From positions 211,857 to 275,856 of the forward strand of contig NZ_LNUP01000014.1 of NCBI RefSeq assembly GCF_001512295.1: a stretch of DNA of 64,000 nucleotides, read 5' to 3'. Position numbers and translations under genes: made by a program. Origin of the DNA: Pseudomonas sp. EpS/L25 (GTDB lineage: Bacteria; Pseudomonadota; Gammaproteobacteria; Pseudomonadales; Pseudomonadaceae). Under the pieces are notes generated by a model. It saw only the letters and a list, made by a program, of their open reading frames with translations, ran no database searches and was not told the DNA's origin. The number at the start of each line of letters is the position of its first letter. Position 1 is the first letter of the stretch. Below, one piece after another: positions 56,154-64,000 of this stretch.

Positions 56154-57432
56154 GCTGGGGTGGTTTCTGCTGCGGCGCCAGTCGCGGCAGCAACACGGCG
56201 AGGATACGCTTGCGCGTGGGCACCACCAGCCGCTCCTGGAACAGTACGCAGAGCACCACCACCAGCAGCAGGAACAGCCAGTACCACTCGATGGAGTTGG
56301 TATAGGCCCCAGCCGCGGCGATGCAGGTTTCACGCTGACCGGCCAGGCAGGCCTTGAGATCGCCGCCGATCAGTTGCTCCAGCGTCATGTAGATGCCCGA
56401 CAGGGGTACGTGCAGGGCGAACATCGACAGCGAAGCCCCTCCCAGCCGTGGGGACCAGTGGCGAAGGCGTTCGCTCGCCGGCTCCCGCGCCAGGGCGGCG
56501 AGGTACACCAGGATCAGCTGCGACGGCAGGAACAGTCCATTGTGGAAGAGGAAGTACCAGAATTTGGGCCCATGGGTGAAGAGTGCCGTGCCCAGGGCGA
56601 AGCTGAGGATCAGATAGCTCGCCAGCAGCATGCGCTGCCGCTCGGAGGGTGCCCAGCCGCGCTCGTGCTGCCGCCGGAAGATGGCGTAGAGCAGAATGCC
56701 GGCGAGGAATTCAGGCAGACGCAGCAGGGGTACCCGCTGCAGCAGGCCGGTGAAGGGCATGCCGTAGTTCTGGTGGATGATCACCAGCACCGGCGGGATC
56801 AGGTAGAGCGCCCAGACCAGCAGCAACAGCTGCCAGGGCCGCTCGCTGGTCATCAGTCGCGGCGCCAGCTTGGGAAAGGTCAGGTAGAAGAAGAACAGCG
56901 CCGAGATCGACCAGAGCGGCGCGTTGAACGTCAGGTAGTAGGGATTCCAGGCCTGCAGCATGAACAGTTGCAGCACCGCATTGAAGGCCAGCTCGCCATC
57001 GCTCATGAAGTGCTGGAACAGCTCGGGATTGGTGCGCGCCAGGGGCTCGTTGGTATCGAATACCACGAAGCGGATGCTCGCCGTCGCCGCACCCGGCGGG
57101 ATGCCCAGGCTGCCGATCCAGGTCACCACGGCCATCGCCAGCAGCAGGGCGAAGATATGGATCGGATAGAGGTTGGCGAAACGCTTGGTCCAGAAGCTGC
57201 GTGCGGGTTCGCGCAGACTGCCGCGGCCACAGTAGACGTGGGCGAGCAGGAAGCCGGAGAGCACGAAGAAGGTGCTGGTGGCGAAGAAGCCCATGCTGGT
57301 GATTTCATCCAGCAGGGGGATGGTCTTGCGCTCGGGATAGAAATGGATGGTGTGGTAGACCACCACATAGAAACCCATCAGGAACCTGAGCCACTCCAGA
57401 CCGATGAAGCGGTGTTTATCTAAAGTCTGCAC
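56128..57432 (-). CDS. OafA/YrhL-type membrane acyltransferase
   Basis: A 434-residue integral membrane acyltransferase (acyltransferase 3 family) with about ten helices. The N-terminal IGLEWLRFLMGFYVVVYHTI holds the conserved Arg and His (RFL..., YH), then SGFLLAHVYCGRG and KRFANLYPIHIFALL. Such enzymes O-acylate surface sugars. The protein ends in a Pro/Gln-rich tail (QQKPPQPSGG). It begins about 95 bases after the clsB stop on the same strand. Acceptor unknown. Confidence 0.9.
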   Translation of the reverse strand: MQTLDKHRFIGLEWLRFLMGFYVVVYHTIHFYPERKTIPLLDEITSMGFFATSTFFVLSGFLLAHVYCGRGSLREPARSFWTKRFANLYPIHIFALLLAMAVVTWIGSLGIPPGAATASIRFVVFDTNEPLARTNPELFQHFMSDGELAFNAVLQLFMLQAWNPYYLTFNAPLWSISALFFFYLTFPKLAPRLMTSERPWQLLLLVWALYLIPPVLVIIHQNYGMPFTGLLQRVPLLRLPEFLAGILLYAIFRRQHERGWAPSERQRMLLASYLILSFALGTALFTHGPKFWYFLFHNGLFLPSQLILVYLAALAREPASERLRHWSPRLGGASLSMFALHVPLSGIYMTLEQLIGGDLKACLAGQRETCIAAAGAYTNSIEWYWLFLLLVVVLCVLFQERLVVPTRKRILAVLLPRLAPQQKPPQPSGGSLRP

Positions 57433-57527
57433 TAAGGCGTTACTCGTCTGGCCTCGTCCGCTGGACGATGGATCCGGCCAACGGCGCCGGACCGGTTATG
57501 TTACCCGCACCTGGTCCCTCGAGGCTG

Positions 57528-58682
57528 CTAACCGCGCCCCAGTACACCGATCACCAACCGATCCAACGAACCCCACAGCCACTCGCGGGCGCGCAACCAC
57601 CAGGGCCGACTGCGCCAGAAGTCGAGGGTGATCTCCCGGCTCTGGGCGAAATCCTTGACGAAGCTGGCCGCGACGGCCTGGCTGAGCCCCCGGTCTACGG
57701 CTTCGACATTGGCTTCCAGGTTGAATCTCAGGTTCCAGTGATCGAAATTGCAGGAACCGACACTCACCCAGTGATCCACCAGCACCATCTTGGCGTGGAT
57801 GAAACGCGGCTGGTACTCGTAGATGCGCACGCCGGCGCGCAGCAGGCTGCGGTAATAGCGTTGCCCGGCGAAGCGCACCGGCGGATTGTCGGTGTGGCGT
57901 CCGGTGAGCAGCAGGCGCACGTCGACACCGCGGCGGGCCGCGCGACGCAACGCCCAACGCACGCGCCAGGTCGGCAGGAAATAGGGGGTGGCGAACCAGA
58001 TCCGCTCGCGACCGCCCACCAGGGCGCGGATCAGCGCCTGCAGGATGTCGCGGTGCTGGCGCGCGTCGGCATAGGCGACCCGGCCTTGCCCTTCCTGGGC
58101 AACGGGCGGCGGGGGTGGTCGCTCCCGCCCCCGACGGGCACGCGGCTTCCAGGCGCGGCGGCGGCGGACCGCCTCCCACTGGCGCTCGAACAGGGCCAGC
58201 CAGTCGTCCACCAGCGGTCCCTGGATACGTACCATGACCTCGTGCCAATTGCAGTCGCTCTGTTCCGGGTCCCAGAAGTCGTCGGTCGCTCCGCTGCCGC
58301 CGACGAACGCCTCGTGGCCGTCGACGATGAAGATCTTGCGGTGATCCCGGTGCAGGTTGTGCAGGCCGTGAAGGAAACGCACCGGATTGAACAGCCGGAT
58401 CTCGGCACCCGCCGCTTCCAGTTCACGGCGCAACCTGGCATCCATCTTCAGGGTACCGAAGCCATCGAACAGGCAACGCACCCGGACGCCTCGCCCTGCG
58501 GCCTCGGTCAGGGCCACGAGCAGTCGCTCGGCGCAGCTGCCGGCCTCCACCAGATAGAGTTCGATGTCGATCTGGCGCTGGGCGCCGGCGATGGCCGCGA
58601 GCATGGCCGGAAAGAACCGCCCACCGTCCACCAGCAATTCGAATTGGTTGTTTTCCCGCCATGGAAAGACGGCGCCCCGCAT
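57528..58682 (-). CDS. clsB: Cardiolipin synthase ClsB-like (phospholipase D family)
   Basis: A 384-residue PLD-family enzyme with two HKD motifs: HRKIFIVDGHEAFVGGSG and HAKMVLVDHWVSVGSCNFD. It condenses phosphatidylglycerol or phosphatidylethanolamine to cardiolipin. There are no N-terminal membrane helices, as in ClsB. A basic/proline-rich stretch (about 175-200) lies between the HKD domains. ATG 58682 gives the usual N-terminus (FELLVDGGRFFPAMLAAI); the frame runs 29 codons further upstream without support. Confidence 0.9.
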   Translation of the reverse strand: MRGAVFPWRENNQFELLVDGGRFFPAMLAAIAGAQRQIDIELYLVEAGSCAERLLVALTEAAGRGVRVRCLFDGFGTLKMDARLRRELEAAGAEIRLFNPVRFLHGLHNLHRDHRKIFIVDGHEAFVGGSGATDDFWDPEQSDCNWHEVMVRIQGPLVDDWLALFERQWEAVRRRRAWKPRARRGRERPPPPPVAQEGQGRVAYADARQHRDILQALIRALVGGRERIWFATPYFLPTWRVRWALRRAARRGVDVRLLLTGRHTDNPPVRFAGQRYYRSLLRAGVRIYEYQPRFIHAKMVLVDHWVSVGSCNFDHWNLRFNLEANVEAVDRGLSQAVAASFVKDFAQSREITLDFWRSRPWWLRAREWLWGSLDRLVIGVLGRG

Positions 58683-58860
58683 GCTTCCTACTCCGTGCCG
58701 ATGGCCCGAGCATAAGAAGGCGCTGCCGCCGGTTCGTTCACTGGCATTCGGCGCCTGACGGGCCAGCATCCGCGCGTGAAAGGTCTAGCCCGGGTGCGCC
58801 CCGCCTGCCCGCGTCCTACGACTGACGGACGGACAGCACGGCGTGCAGCGTGGCTGGACT

Positions 58861-60999
58861 TTAGAGCGTGGGTTCGGGGCGGCGAGCGGTCCAGTCGACC
58901 TGCTGCGGGAAGCGGCCGGTCACCTCGGCGCTGAGCGGCCGGGAGACCAGGAAGCCCTGCATGATCTCGCAGCCGTGATCGATCAGCCAATCCCGTTGTT
59001 CCAGGGTCTCCACGCCCTCCGCGATCACCTCGAGATCGAGGTTGCGGCCCAGTTCGAGGATGGTGCTGACGATGGCCGCATCGCGGGAGGAATCCAGCAT
59101 GTTGGCGATGAACAGCTGGTCGATCTTCAGCGTATCCAGTTCGAAGTGGCGCAGGTACGCAAGAGAGGAGTAACCGGTGCCGAAGTCGTCCACGGCGATG
59201 CGTACGCCCAGTGCACGCAGTTGCGACAGCTGCGCCCGGGTGTAGTCGATGTCGTGCATCAACGCGGATTCGGTCACCTCGATCTCCATCTGCTCGGGTC
59301 GCAGGTGATGGGTCTCGATGATCTGGCGCAGGCTTTCCGCCAATTGCGGCATGCCGAATTGCACCGGGCTCAGGTTGATGCTCAGCAACAGTTCCTCGCC
59401 ATAGATCTCCTGCAGGGACTGCAACTTGGTGGCGCCCTCGCGGAAGATCCAGTCGCCGATGCGGTTGATCAGGCGGGTCTCCTCCAGCAGCGGGATGAAG
59501 ACGCTAGGGGAGACCTTGCCGGCCACGGTGTGCTCCCAACGCAGCAGCGCCTCGAAGCCACGCAGGCGACCGTCGCGCAGATAGACCTGCGGCTGGTAGG
59601 CGAGCACGAAGTCCTTGTTGTCGATGGCGTTGCGCACGCTCTCTTCGAGCATCAGCCGCGAGCGGGCACGGCCGTTCATCTCCGGCGAAAAGAAACGGTA
59701 TTGCTGGCGCCCGCCGCGCTTGGCCTCGTACATGGCGATGTCGGCGGATCTCAGCAGGCCGTCGACGGTGTGGCCGCAGTCGGGATAGCTGGCGATGCCG
59801 ATGCTGGCGCCCAGGCTGACCTCCATGCCGTCGATGCGATGCACCGTGGCCAGCAGCTCCAGCAACTTCTCGGCGACCCGGGCGGCATCCTCGGGATGCT
59901 CCAGGGAATCGAGCAGCGCGGTGAATTCGTCGCCGCCCATGCGCGCCAGGATGTCGTAGGGTCTCATGCAGCTCTTGAGCTGCTCGGCAACGATGCACAG
60001 CACCCGATCCCCCGCCTCGTGGCCGAGGGAATCGTTGATGCGCTTGAAGCCGTCGAGGTCGATGTAGAGCACCGCCATGCGCTTGCCGTTGCGCCCGGTC
60101 CGCGCCAGCGCCGCTTCCAGCGTCTGGTTGAAGCCACGCCGGTTGAGCAGCCCGGTCAAGGCATCGGTGACGGCCTGGGATTCCAGTTGCTCCTGCAGCT
60201 CGCGCATGCGGGACATGTCCAGCGCGATGATCACCATGGCGCGCTGCATGCGTGGCAATGGCGCGCAGGAGAGCGCCACCGGCAGGCTGTCGCCGCGGCT
60301 GGTGCGCAGCCGGGCATCGTGCAGGCGATAGGTCTCGCGGCGGTCGTAATGCTCCATGAAGGGCGAAGTCTGCCAGTCGTCCAGGCCGCTGCCGCCTTCG
60401 AGGAAATCGAGGAAGTTGGCATGTACCAGGTCGCTGACGCTGCACCTGAGCATCCGCGCGATGGCGGCATTGGCGAAGGTCACCCGGCCTTGCTCGTTGA
60501 CGGTGAGGATGCCCTCGGCGGCGTTGTCCAGCAGGGAATCGCTGAAGGACTTGGCCAACTCCAGCTGCTGGGTGGCCTGCAGCAGTTCGCGGCGATTGCG
60601 CTCGTGATCGAGCAGCGAGCGCACCTTGTGCCTGAGGATGTTGGGATCGACCGGCTTGAGCAGATAGTCCACCGCGCCGGTCGCATAGCCGCGCAGCACG
60701 GATTCGTAGGAATGGGCTTCGGCGGAGACGAAGATGATCGGGGTGAAGCGGGTGCGCAGGTTGCTGCGCATGATGCGCGCCACCTCGAAGCCGTCCATGA
60801 TCGGCATCTGGACGTCGAGCAGCACCAGGTCCACGGTTTCATCCAGCAGGTACTGCAGGGCGCGTTCACCCGAGGCCGCGGTGATCACCCGCCAGTTTCC
60901 AACCTCCAGCACGGCCTGCATGGCAAGCAGGTTCTCCATGCGGTCGTCCACCACCAGCAATACCGGGCCTTGCTCTGTCTGCGGCAACGGGCACTCCAT
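58861..60999 (-). CDS. Response regulator with REC-PAS-GGDEF-EAL domains
   Basis: About 712 residues. A receiver domain (about 12-125, acceptor Asp62 in LVLLDVQMPIMDG, Lys in YLLKPVDP) is followed by PAS (about 155-260), GGDEF (about 285-440) and EAL (about 455-700). Both catalytic domains look intact: GGDEF with an RPYD inhibitory site five residues before it, and EALLRW, NLSPVQF, VTESALM, VDDFGTGYSSL and KIDQLFI. It can in principle make or degrade c-di-GMP. Start 60999 has AGAAGAGG upstream; a start at 61032 is possible. The partner kinase is not in the window. Confidence 0.93.
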   Translation of the reverse strand: MECPLPQTEQGPVLLVVDDRMENLLAMQAVLEVGNWRVITAASGERALQYLLDETVDLVLLDVQMPIMDGFEVARIMRSNLRTRFTPIIFVSAEAHSYESVLRGYATGAVDYLLKPVDPNILRHKVRSLLDHERNRRELLQATQQLELAKSFSDSLLDNAAEGILTVNEQGRVTFANAAIARMLRCSVSDLVHANFLDFLEGGSGLDDWQTSPFMEHYDRRETYRLHDARLRTSRGDSLPVALSCAPLPRMQRAMVIIALDMSRMRELQEQLESQAVTDALTGLLNRRGFNQTLEAALARTGRNGKRMAVLYIDLDGFKRINDSLGHEAGDRVLCIVAEQLKSCMRPYDILARMGGDEFTALLDSLEHPEDAARVAEKLLELLATVHRIDGMEVSLGASIGIASYPDCGHTVDGLLRSADIAMYEAKRGGRQQYRFFSPEMNGRARSRLMLEESVRNAIDNKDFVLAYQPQVYLRDGRLRGFEALLRWEHTVAGKVSPSVFIPLLEETRLINRIGDWIFREGATKLQSLQEIYGEELLLSINLSPVQFGMPQLAESLRQIIETHHLRPEQMEIEVTESALMHDIDYTRAQLSQLRALGVRIAVDDFGTGYSSLAYLRHFELDTLKIDQLFIANMLDSSRDAAIVSTILELGRNLDLEVIAEGVETLEQRDWLIDHGCEIMQGFLVSRPLSAEVTGRFPQQVDWTARRPEPTL

Positions 61000-61181
61000 C
61001 AACCTCTTCTCCCCGCGGCCCTGGGCCGCCATGCAGCAGCCAAGGCGGCTGACTATCCCTTCCCGTCGTGACCGTTATACGAAGCGTCTGTTCAACCTTA
61101 CTAGGGTAGCAGCCAGACTGACGTCTGCCCTCTGCCGATCGGCAGAAGGGACCCTTCGCGACGTGGATCAGAACGCAAAAT

Positions 61182-61226
61182 GAAAAAGCAGTTTCCACCC
61201 CGACTGGCGAAGGGGCGGAAACTGCT
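61182..61226 (-). terminator. Rho-independent terminator of the OmpA-family gene
   Basis: AGCAGTTTCC and GGAAACTGCT, with inner CCCC/GGGG pairing, form a long stem; on the minus strand it is followed directly by TTTTTC. It lies 22 bases beyond the gene's stop. Confidence 0.9.
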
Positions 61227-61248
61227 GGTCAGGGACGACGGACGGTCG

Positions 61249-61944
61249 TTACTGGGCGGGGGGTCCAGTGGCGCCCGGCAGGGCGCGCAGGTTGACCTCG
61301 ACGCGGCGATTCTGTGCCCGGCCATCGGCGGTGGCGTTGCTGGCGATGGGATTGTCCGGGCCTGCGCCGCGGGTACTCAGGCGCGCTGCCGGTACGCCCT
61401 GGGCGGTCAGGTAGTTGGCCACGGCCTGGGCACGGCGTTGCGACAGGTCCATGTTGTGCGCGCGACTGCCGGTGCTGTCGGTGTAGCCGACGATCTCGAT
61501 GCTGTTCTGGTCGAATTGCTTGAAGGAATTGGCCAGATCGTTGAGCGGCTTGTAGAAGCTGCCGGCGATGTCCGACGAATCGGTGGCGAAGGTGATGTTG
61601 CCGGGCATGATCAGCTTGATGTCGTCACCCTGGCGCTGAACCTCGACGCCGGTGTTCTCCATCTGCTTGCGCAACTCGGCTTCCTGGCGATCGGCGTAGT
61701 AGCCATAGCCCGCTGCCGCGGCACCCACGGCGGCGGCACCGATCAGCGCCCCCTTGCCACGATGGTTGTGATCGATGGCAGCACCGGCGACCGCACCGGC
61801 CAGGGCACCCAGGCCACCGTACTTGGCGGTCTTGGAGGTGCCACCGCTGGCCTGGCCCTGGTTTTCGTAGGGGTTGGGGGATGCGCATCCGGCCAGGGTA
61901 GCCAAGGCCAGGCTGGCGAGAAGGATACGGGTGGGCAGCGCCAT
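61249..61944 (-). CDS. OmpA-family lipoprotein (YiaD-like)
   Basis: A 231-residue outer-membrane lipoprotein: lipobox TLAGCASPNP (Cys20), a glycine/alanine-rich glycine-zipper segment (GGLGALAGAVAGAAI, then GALIGAAAVGAAAAGYGYY), and a C-terminal OmpA peptidoglycan-binding domain (FATDSSDIAGSFYKPLNDLA, VGYTDSTGS, LSQRRAQAVANYL, NRRVEV). Length and order match E. coli YiaD. It anchors the outer membrane to peptidoglycan. Divergent from the ArsR-type gene. Confidence 0.93.
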   Translation of the reverse strand: MALPTRILLASLALATLAGCASPNPYENQGQASGGTSKTAKYGGLGALAGAVAGAAIDHNHRGKGALIGAAAVGAAAAGYGYYADRQEAELRKQMENTGVEVQRQGDDIKLIMPGNITFATDSSDIAGSFYKPLNDLANSFKQFDQNSIEIVGYTDSTGSRAHNMDLSQRRAQAVANYLTAQGVPAARLSTRGAGPDNPIASNATADGRAQNRRVEVNLRALPGATGPPAQ

Positions 61945-62128
61945 GTGTTTACTCCTTGGACGATCGCGGCGGACTGAGCCGCACCTTGAATTCTAGCCGT
62001 CTGATCTGAATCGCGACTGAACGAAGCGGCAACCCCTGACACCTCTGGCGATAGCGCCACTCTAAGCCGGTGATAGTCAGAAACGAAGATAGATAGCTTG
62101 CATATCGATTTTTTGCGATCTAAGGTTC

Positions 62129-62449
62129 GTGGCAACCCGATATGACGATACCTCCGTGATGGACGACATCCTCAAGGCCCTGGCCAATCCCCTGCGTCGA
62201 CAGATCCTCAGCTGGCTGCGCGAGCCCGCGCGGTATTTCCCGCACCAGGAGCACGACTTGGGCGTAGGCGTGTGCGCTGGCCAGATCGAGGCGCGGGTGG
62301 GGCTTTCGCAATCCACGGTGTCGGCGCACCTGGCGGTACTGGCGCGGGCCGGACTGGTCAGCACGCGGCGGGTCGGTCAATGGGTGTTCTACCAACGCGA
62401 CGAGGCGGCCATCCAGGCCTTCCTGCAACACCTCGCTCGCGATCTCTAG
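62129..62449 (+). CDS. ArsR-family transcriptional regulator
   Basis: A 106-residue winged helix-turn-helix repressor: MDDILKALANPLRRQILSWL, then GQIEARVGLSQSTVSAHLAV as the recognition helices and LVSTRRVGQWVFYQRDE as the wing. It lacks the CxC metal site of ArsR, so a metal sensor is unlikely. The GTG start at 62129 is preceded only by a weak AAGG; ATG 62159 is an alternative. It precedes an MFS exporter and an old yellow enzyme, which it likely controls. Confidence 0.88.
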   Translation: MATRYDDTSVMDDILKALANPLRRQILSWLREPARYFPHQEHDLGVGVCAGQIEARVGLSQSTVSAHLAVLARAGLVSTRRVGQWVFYQRDEAAIQAFLQHLARDL

Positions 62450-62467
62450 TCTGTGCAAGGAACCGTC

Positions 62468-63631
62468 ATGCCCGCTTCTCTCATCGTGCTGGCGCTGAGC
62501 GCTTTCGCCATCGGCACCACCGAATTCGTCATCATGGGCCTGTTGCCCAACGTCGCCGCCGACCTGGGTGTCTCCATCCCCAGCGCCGGCTGGCTGGTCA
62601 CCGGCTATGCCCTGGGCGTGGCCGTCGGCGCGCCCTTCATGGCGCTGGCCACGGCGCATTGGCCGCGCAAGCGCGCCCTGCTCGCGCTGATGGGCATCTT
62701 CATCGTCGGCAACCTGCTCTGCACGGTGGCAACCGGCTACAACATGTTGATGCTGGCGCGGGTGGTCACCGCCCTCTGCCACGGTGCCTTCTTCGGCATC
62801 GGTGCCGTGGTGGCGGCAAGCCTGGTTCCGGAAAATCGTCGCGCTTCGGCGGTCGCCCTGATGTTCACCGGCCTGACCCTGGCCAATGTGCTGGGTGTGC
62901 CCCTGGGTACCGCCCTGGGTCAGGCCGCCGGCTGGCGCTCGACCTTCTGGGCCGTGGTGGCCATCGGTGTAATAGCGCTGATCGGCCTCTGGCGCGTGCT
63001 GCCCGCCGACCGTAACCAGACCCGTGCCGACCTGCGCCGCGAACTGCTCGCCCTGCGTGGCCTGGGCTTCTGGCTGGCGCTGTCGATGACGGTGTTCTTC
63101 GCCGCCTCCATGTTCGCCCTCTTCACCTACGTGGCACCGCTGCTGCAGGAAGTCACCGGCGTCTCGCCCCGTGGCGTGACCGGCACCCTGCTGCTGATCG
63201 GCCTGGGCCTGACCCTGGGCAACTTCATCGGCGGGCGGCTGGCCGATTGGCGCCTGGCTACCAGTCTGGTAGGCATCTTCGTCGCCCTGGCGCTGACCTC
63301 CGCCGCCCTACGCTGGACCGGCCAGGCCTTCCTGCCGGCCGAGATCACCCTCTTCCTCTGGGCCGCGGCCGCCTTCGCCGCCGTACCGGCCCTGCAGATC
63401 AACGTGGTCACCTTCGGCAAGGACGCGCCGAACCTGGTTTCGACCCTCAACATCGGCGCCTTCAACGTGGGCAACGCCCTCGGCGCCTGGGTCGGCGGCC
63501 TGGTCATCGACCACGGCCTGGGTCTCACCGCGGTACCCCTCGCCGCCAGCGGGCTCGCCCTGCTGGCCCTCATCGCCACCCTGCTGACCGCCAACCAGGC
63601 CCGCAAGAGCGGCCTGGCCACCGCCAGCTAA
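62468..63631 (+). CDS. MFS transporter (DHA1/AraJ-like exporter)
   Basis: A 387-residue, 12-helix MFS protein of the DHA1 group: AIGTTEFVIMGLLPNVAADL, SAGWLVTGYALGVAVGAPFM and GAFFGIGAVVAASLVPENRR are typical of AraJ/YdhP-type exporters of sugars or drugs. ATG 62468 lies after AAGGA. It starts 18 bases after the ArsR stop and is followed 15 bases later by an old yellow enzyme gene, so the three form one operon. Confidence 0.92.
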   Translation: MPASLIVLALSAFAIGTTEFVIMGLLPNVAADLGVSIPSAGWLVTGYALGVAVGAPFMALATAHWPRKRALLALMGIFIVGNLLCTVATGYNMLMLARVVTALCHGAFFGIGAVVAASLVPENRRASAVALMFTGLTLANVLGVPLGTALGQAAGWRSTFWAVVAIGVIALIGLWRVLPADRNQTRADLRRELLALRGLGFWLALSMTVFFAASMFALFTYVAPLLQEVTGVSPRGVTGTLLLIGLGLTLGNFIGGRLADWRLATSLVGIFVALALTSAALRWTGQAFLPAEITLFLWAAAAFAAVPALQINVVTFGKDAPNLVSTLNIGAFNVGNALGAWVGGLVIDHGLGLTAVPLAASGLALLALIATLLTANQARKSGLATAS

Positions 63632-63646
63632 CCAAGAGAGCTAGCC

Positions 63647-64000
63647 ATGACTCAGCTGTTCGACCCGATCAAGATCGGCGCCCTGGAACTGCCCAACCGC
63701 GTCATCATGGCGCCCCTCACCCGCTGCCGTGCCGAACCGGGCCGGGTCCCGGGCGATCTCATGGTCGAGTACTACGTGCAACGCGCCTCCGCCGGCCTGA
63801 TCATCACCGAGGCCACCTCGGTGGACCCCATGGGCGTCGGCTATCCCGACACCCCCGGCATCTGGTCCGAGGAACAGGTCGCCGGCTGGCAACGCGTGAC
63901 CGGCGCCGTGCACAAGGCCGGTGGCCGCATCGTGCTGCAACTCTGGCACGTGGGCCGCATCTCCGATCCCAGCTACCTGGACGGTGAACTGCCAGTCGCA
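63647..64000 (+). CDS. nemA: Old yellow enzyme family alkene reductase (NemA-like, partial)
   Basis: The first 118 residues of an FMN-dependent ene reductase, cut by the window end; full-length members have about 350-370 residues. LFDPIKIGALELPNRVIMAP, LTRCRAEPGRVP and IVLQLWHVGRISDP match the NemA/xenobiotic reductase group, including the FMN-site segments. Such enzymes reduce activated alkenes, nitro compounds or nitrate esters. Context with ArsR and an MFS exporter suggests an electrophile-detoxification operon (inference). Confidence 0.88.
   Translation, partial: MTQLFDPIKIGALELPNRVIMAPLTRCRAEPGRVPGDLMVEYYVQRASAGLIITEATSVDPMGVGYPDTPGIWSEEQVAGWQRVTGAVHKAGGRIVLQLWHVGRISDPSYLDGELPVA

Noticed and set aside
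58843-61071. 742-codon open frame on the plus strand
   Set aside because: Antisense to the REC-PAS-GGDEF-EAL gene whose catalytic motifs are intact; the translated sequence shows no domain.

Overview
The window is a 64 kb piece of a GC-rich gammaproteobacterial chromosome, almost certainly Pseudomonas and perhaps the P. oryzihabitans/psychrotolerans side of the genus. The basis is recalled protein similarity and Pseudomonas-type gene order: ssuE/lsfA; asrA beside a cysteine-protease inhibitor; hrpB, a lipoprotein and a CDF transporter; pcs, the aap ABC operon, estB and rhlB. No database was searched, so the species is only suggested.

Layout. 1-15.5 kb is core chromosome: ssuE (cut by the window edge) and lsfA, mnmC, an aldo/keto reductase, an orphan TRAP binding protein, a tightly overlapping minus-strand cluster (MauL-like periplasmic protein, GGDEF/EAL regulator, DUF3034 outer-membrane protein, truncated haemoglobin lipoprotein), the second Lon protease asrA behind a sigma-32-type promoter, and cmoA-cmoB. 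15.5-16.05 kb is rich in repeats and ends in the 3' part of a 5S rRNA with its terminator.

16.05-28.71 kb is an accessory block of visibly lower GC. It opens with the tail of an IS5-family transposase fused directly to the broken 5S gene. It then holds pxpB, an OprD-type porin, an MFS transporter, a LysR regulator, an RraA-fold aldolase, an aminotransferase, a dicarboxylate symporter and a 2-hydroxyacid dehydrogenase cut short by an IS3-family element. On the other side of that IS lies the remnant of an SOS-controlled mutagenesis operon (LexA box, a 39-codon ORF, a coiled-coil protein, truncated imuA). The block ends with a CBASS-type nucleotidyltransferase gene disrupted by a 139-bp MITE whose ends resemble those of the IS5 remnant.

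28.7-64 kb is core again: hrpB, a lipoprotein, a cation efflux transporter, a Rieske/FAD reductase, phosphodiesterase and flavin reductase; GST, GIY-YIG and phosphatidylcholine synthase; the aapJQMP amino-acid ABC operon; estB, a cNMP-GGDEF protein and rhlB; moaCDE; PhoH; yaaA; the type II mannose-1-phosphate guanylyltransferase/isomerase; a HAD phosphatase, D-2-hydroxyacid dehydrogenase and class I fumarase; a monooxygenase-like protein, an acyltransferase and clsB; a REC-PAS-GGDEF-EAL response regulator; an OmpA lipoprotein; and an ArsR-MFS-old yellow enzyme cluster running off the right edge.

Most biological interest lies in the accessory block. The aldolase, aminotransferase, symporter, dehydrogenase and LysR genes look like one catabolic unit for a 4-hydroxy-substituted dicarboxylic amino acid (inference), and its two edges show how the block was assembled by IS activity at an rRNA operon. 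The haemoglobin/c-di-GMP cluster at 6.4-10.65 kb is the best candidate for an under-described core system.
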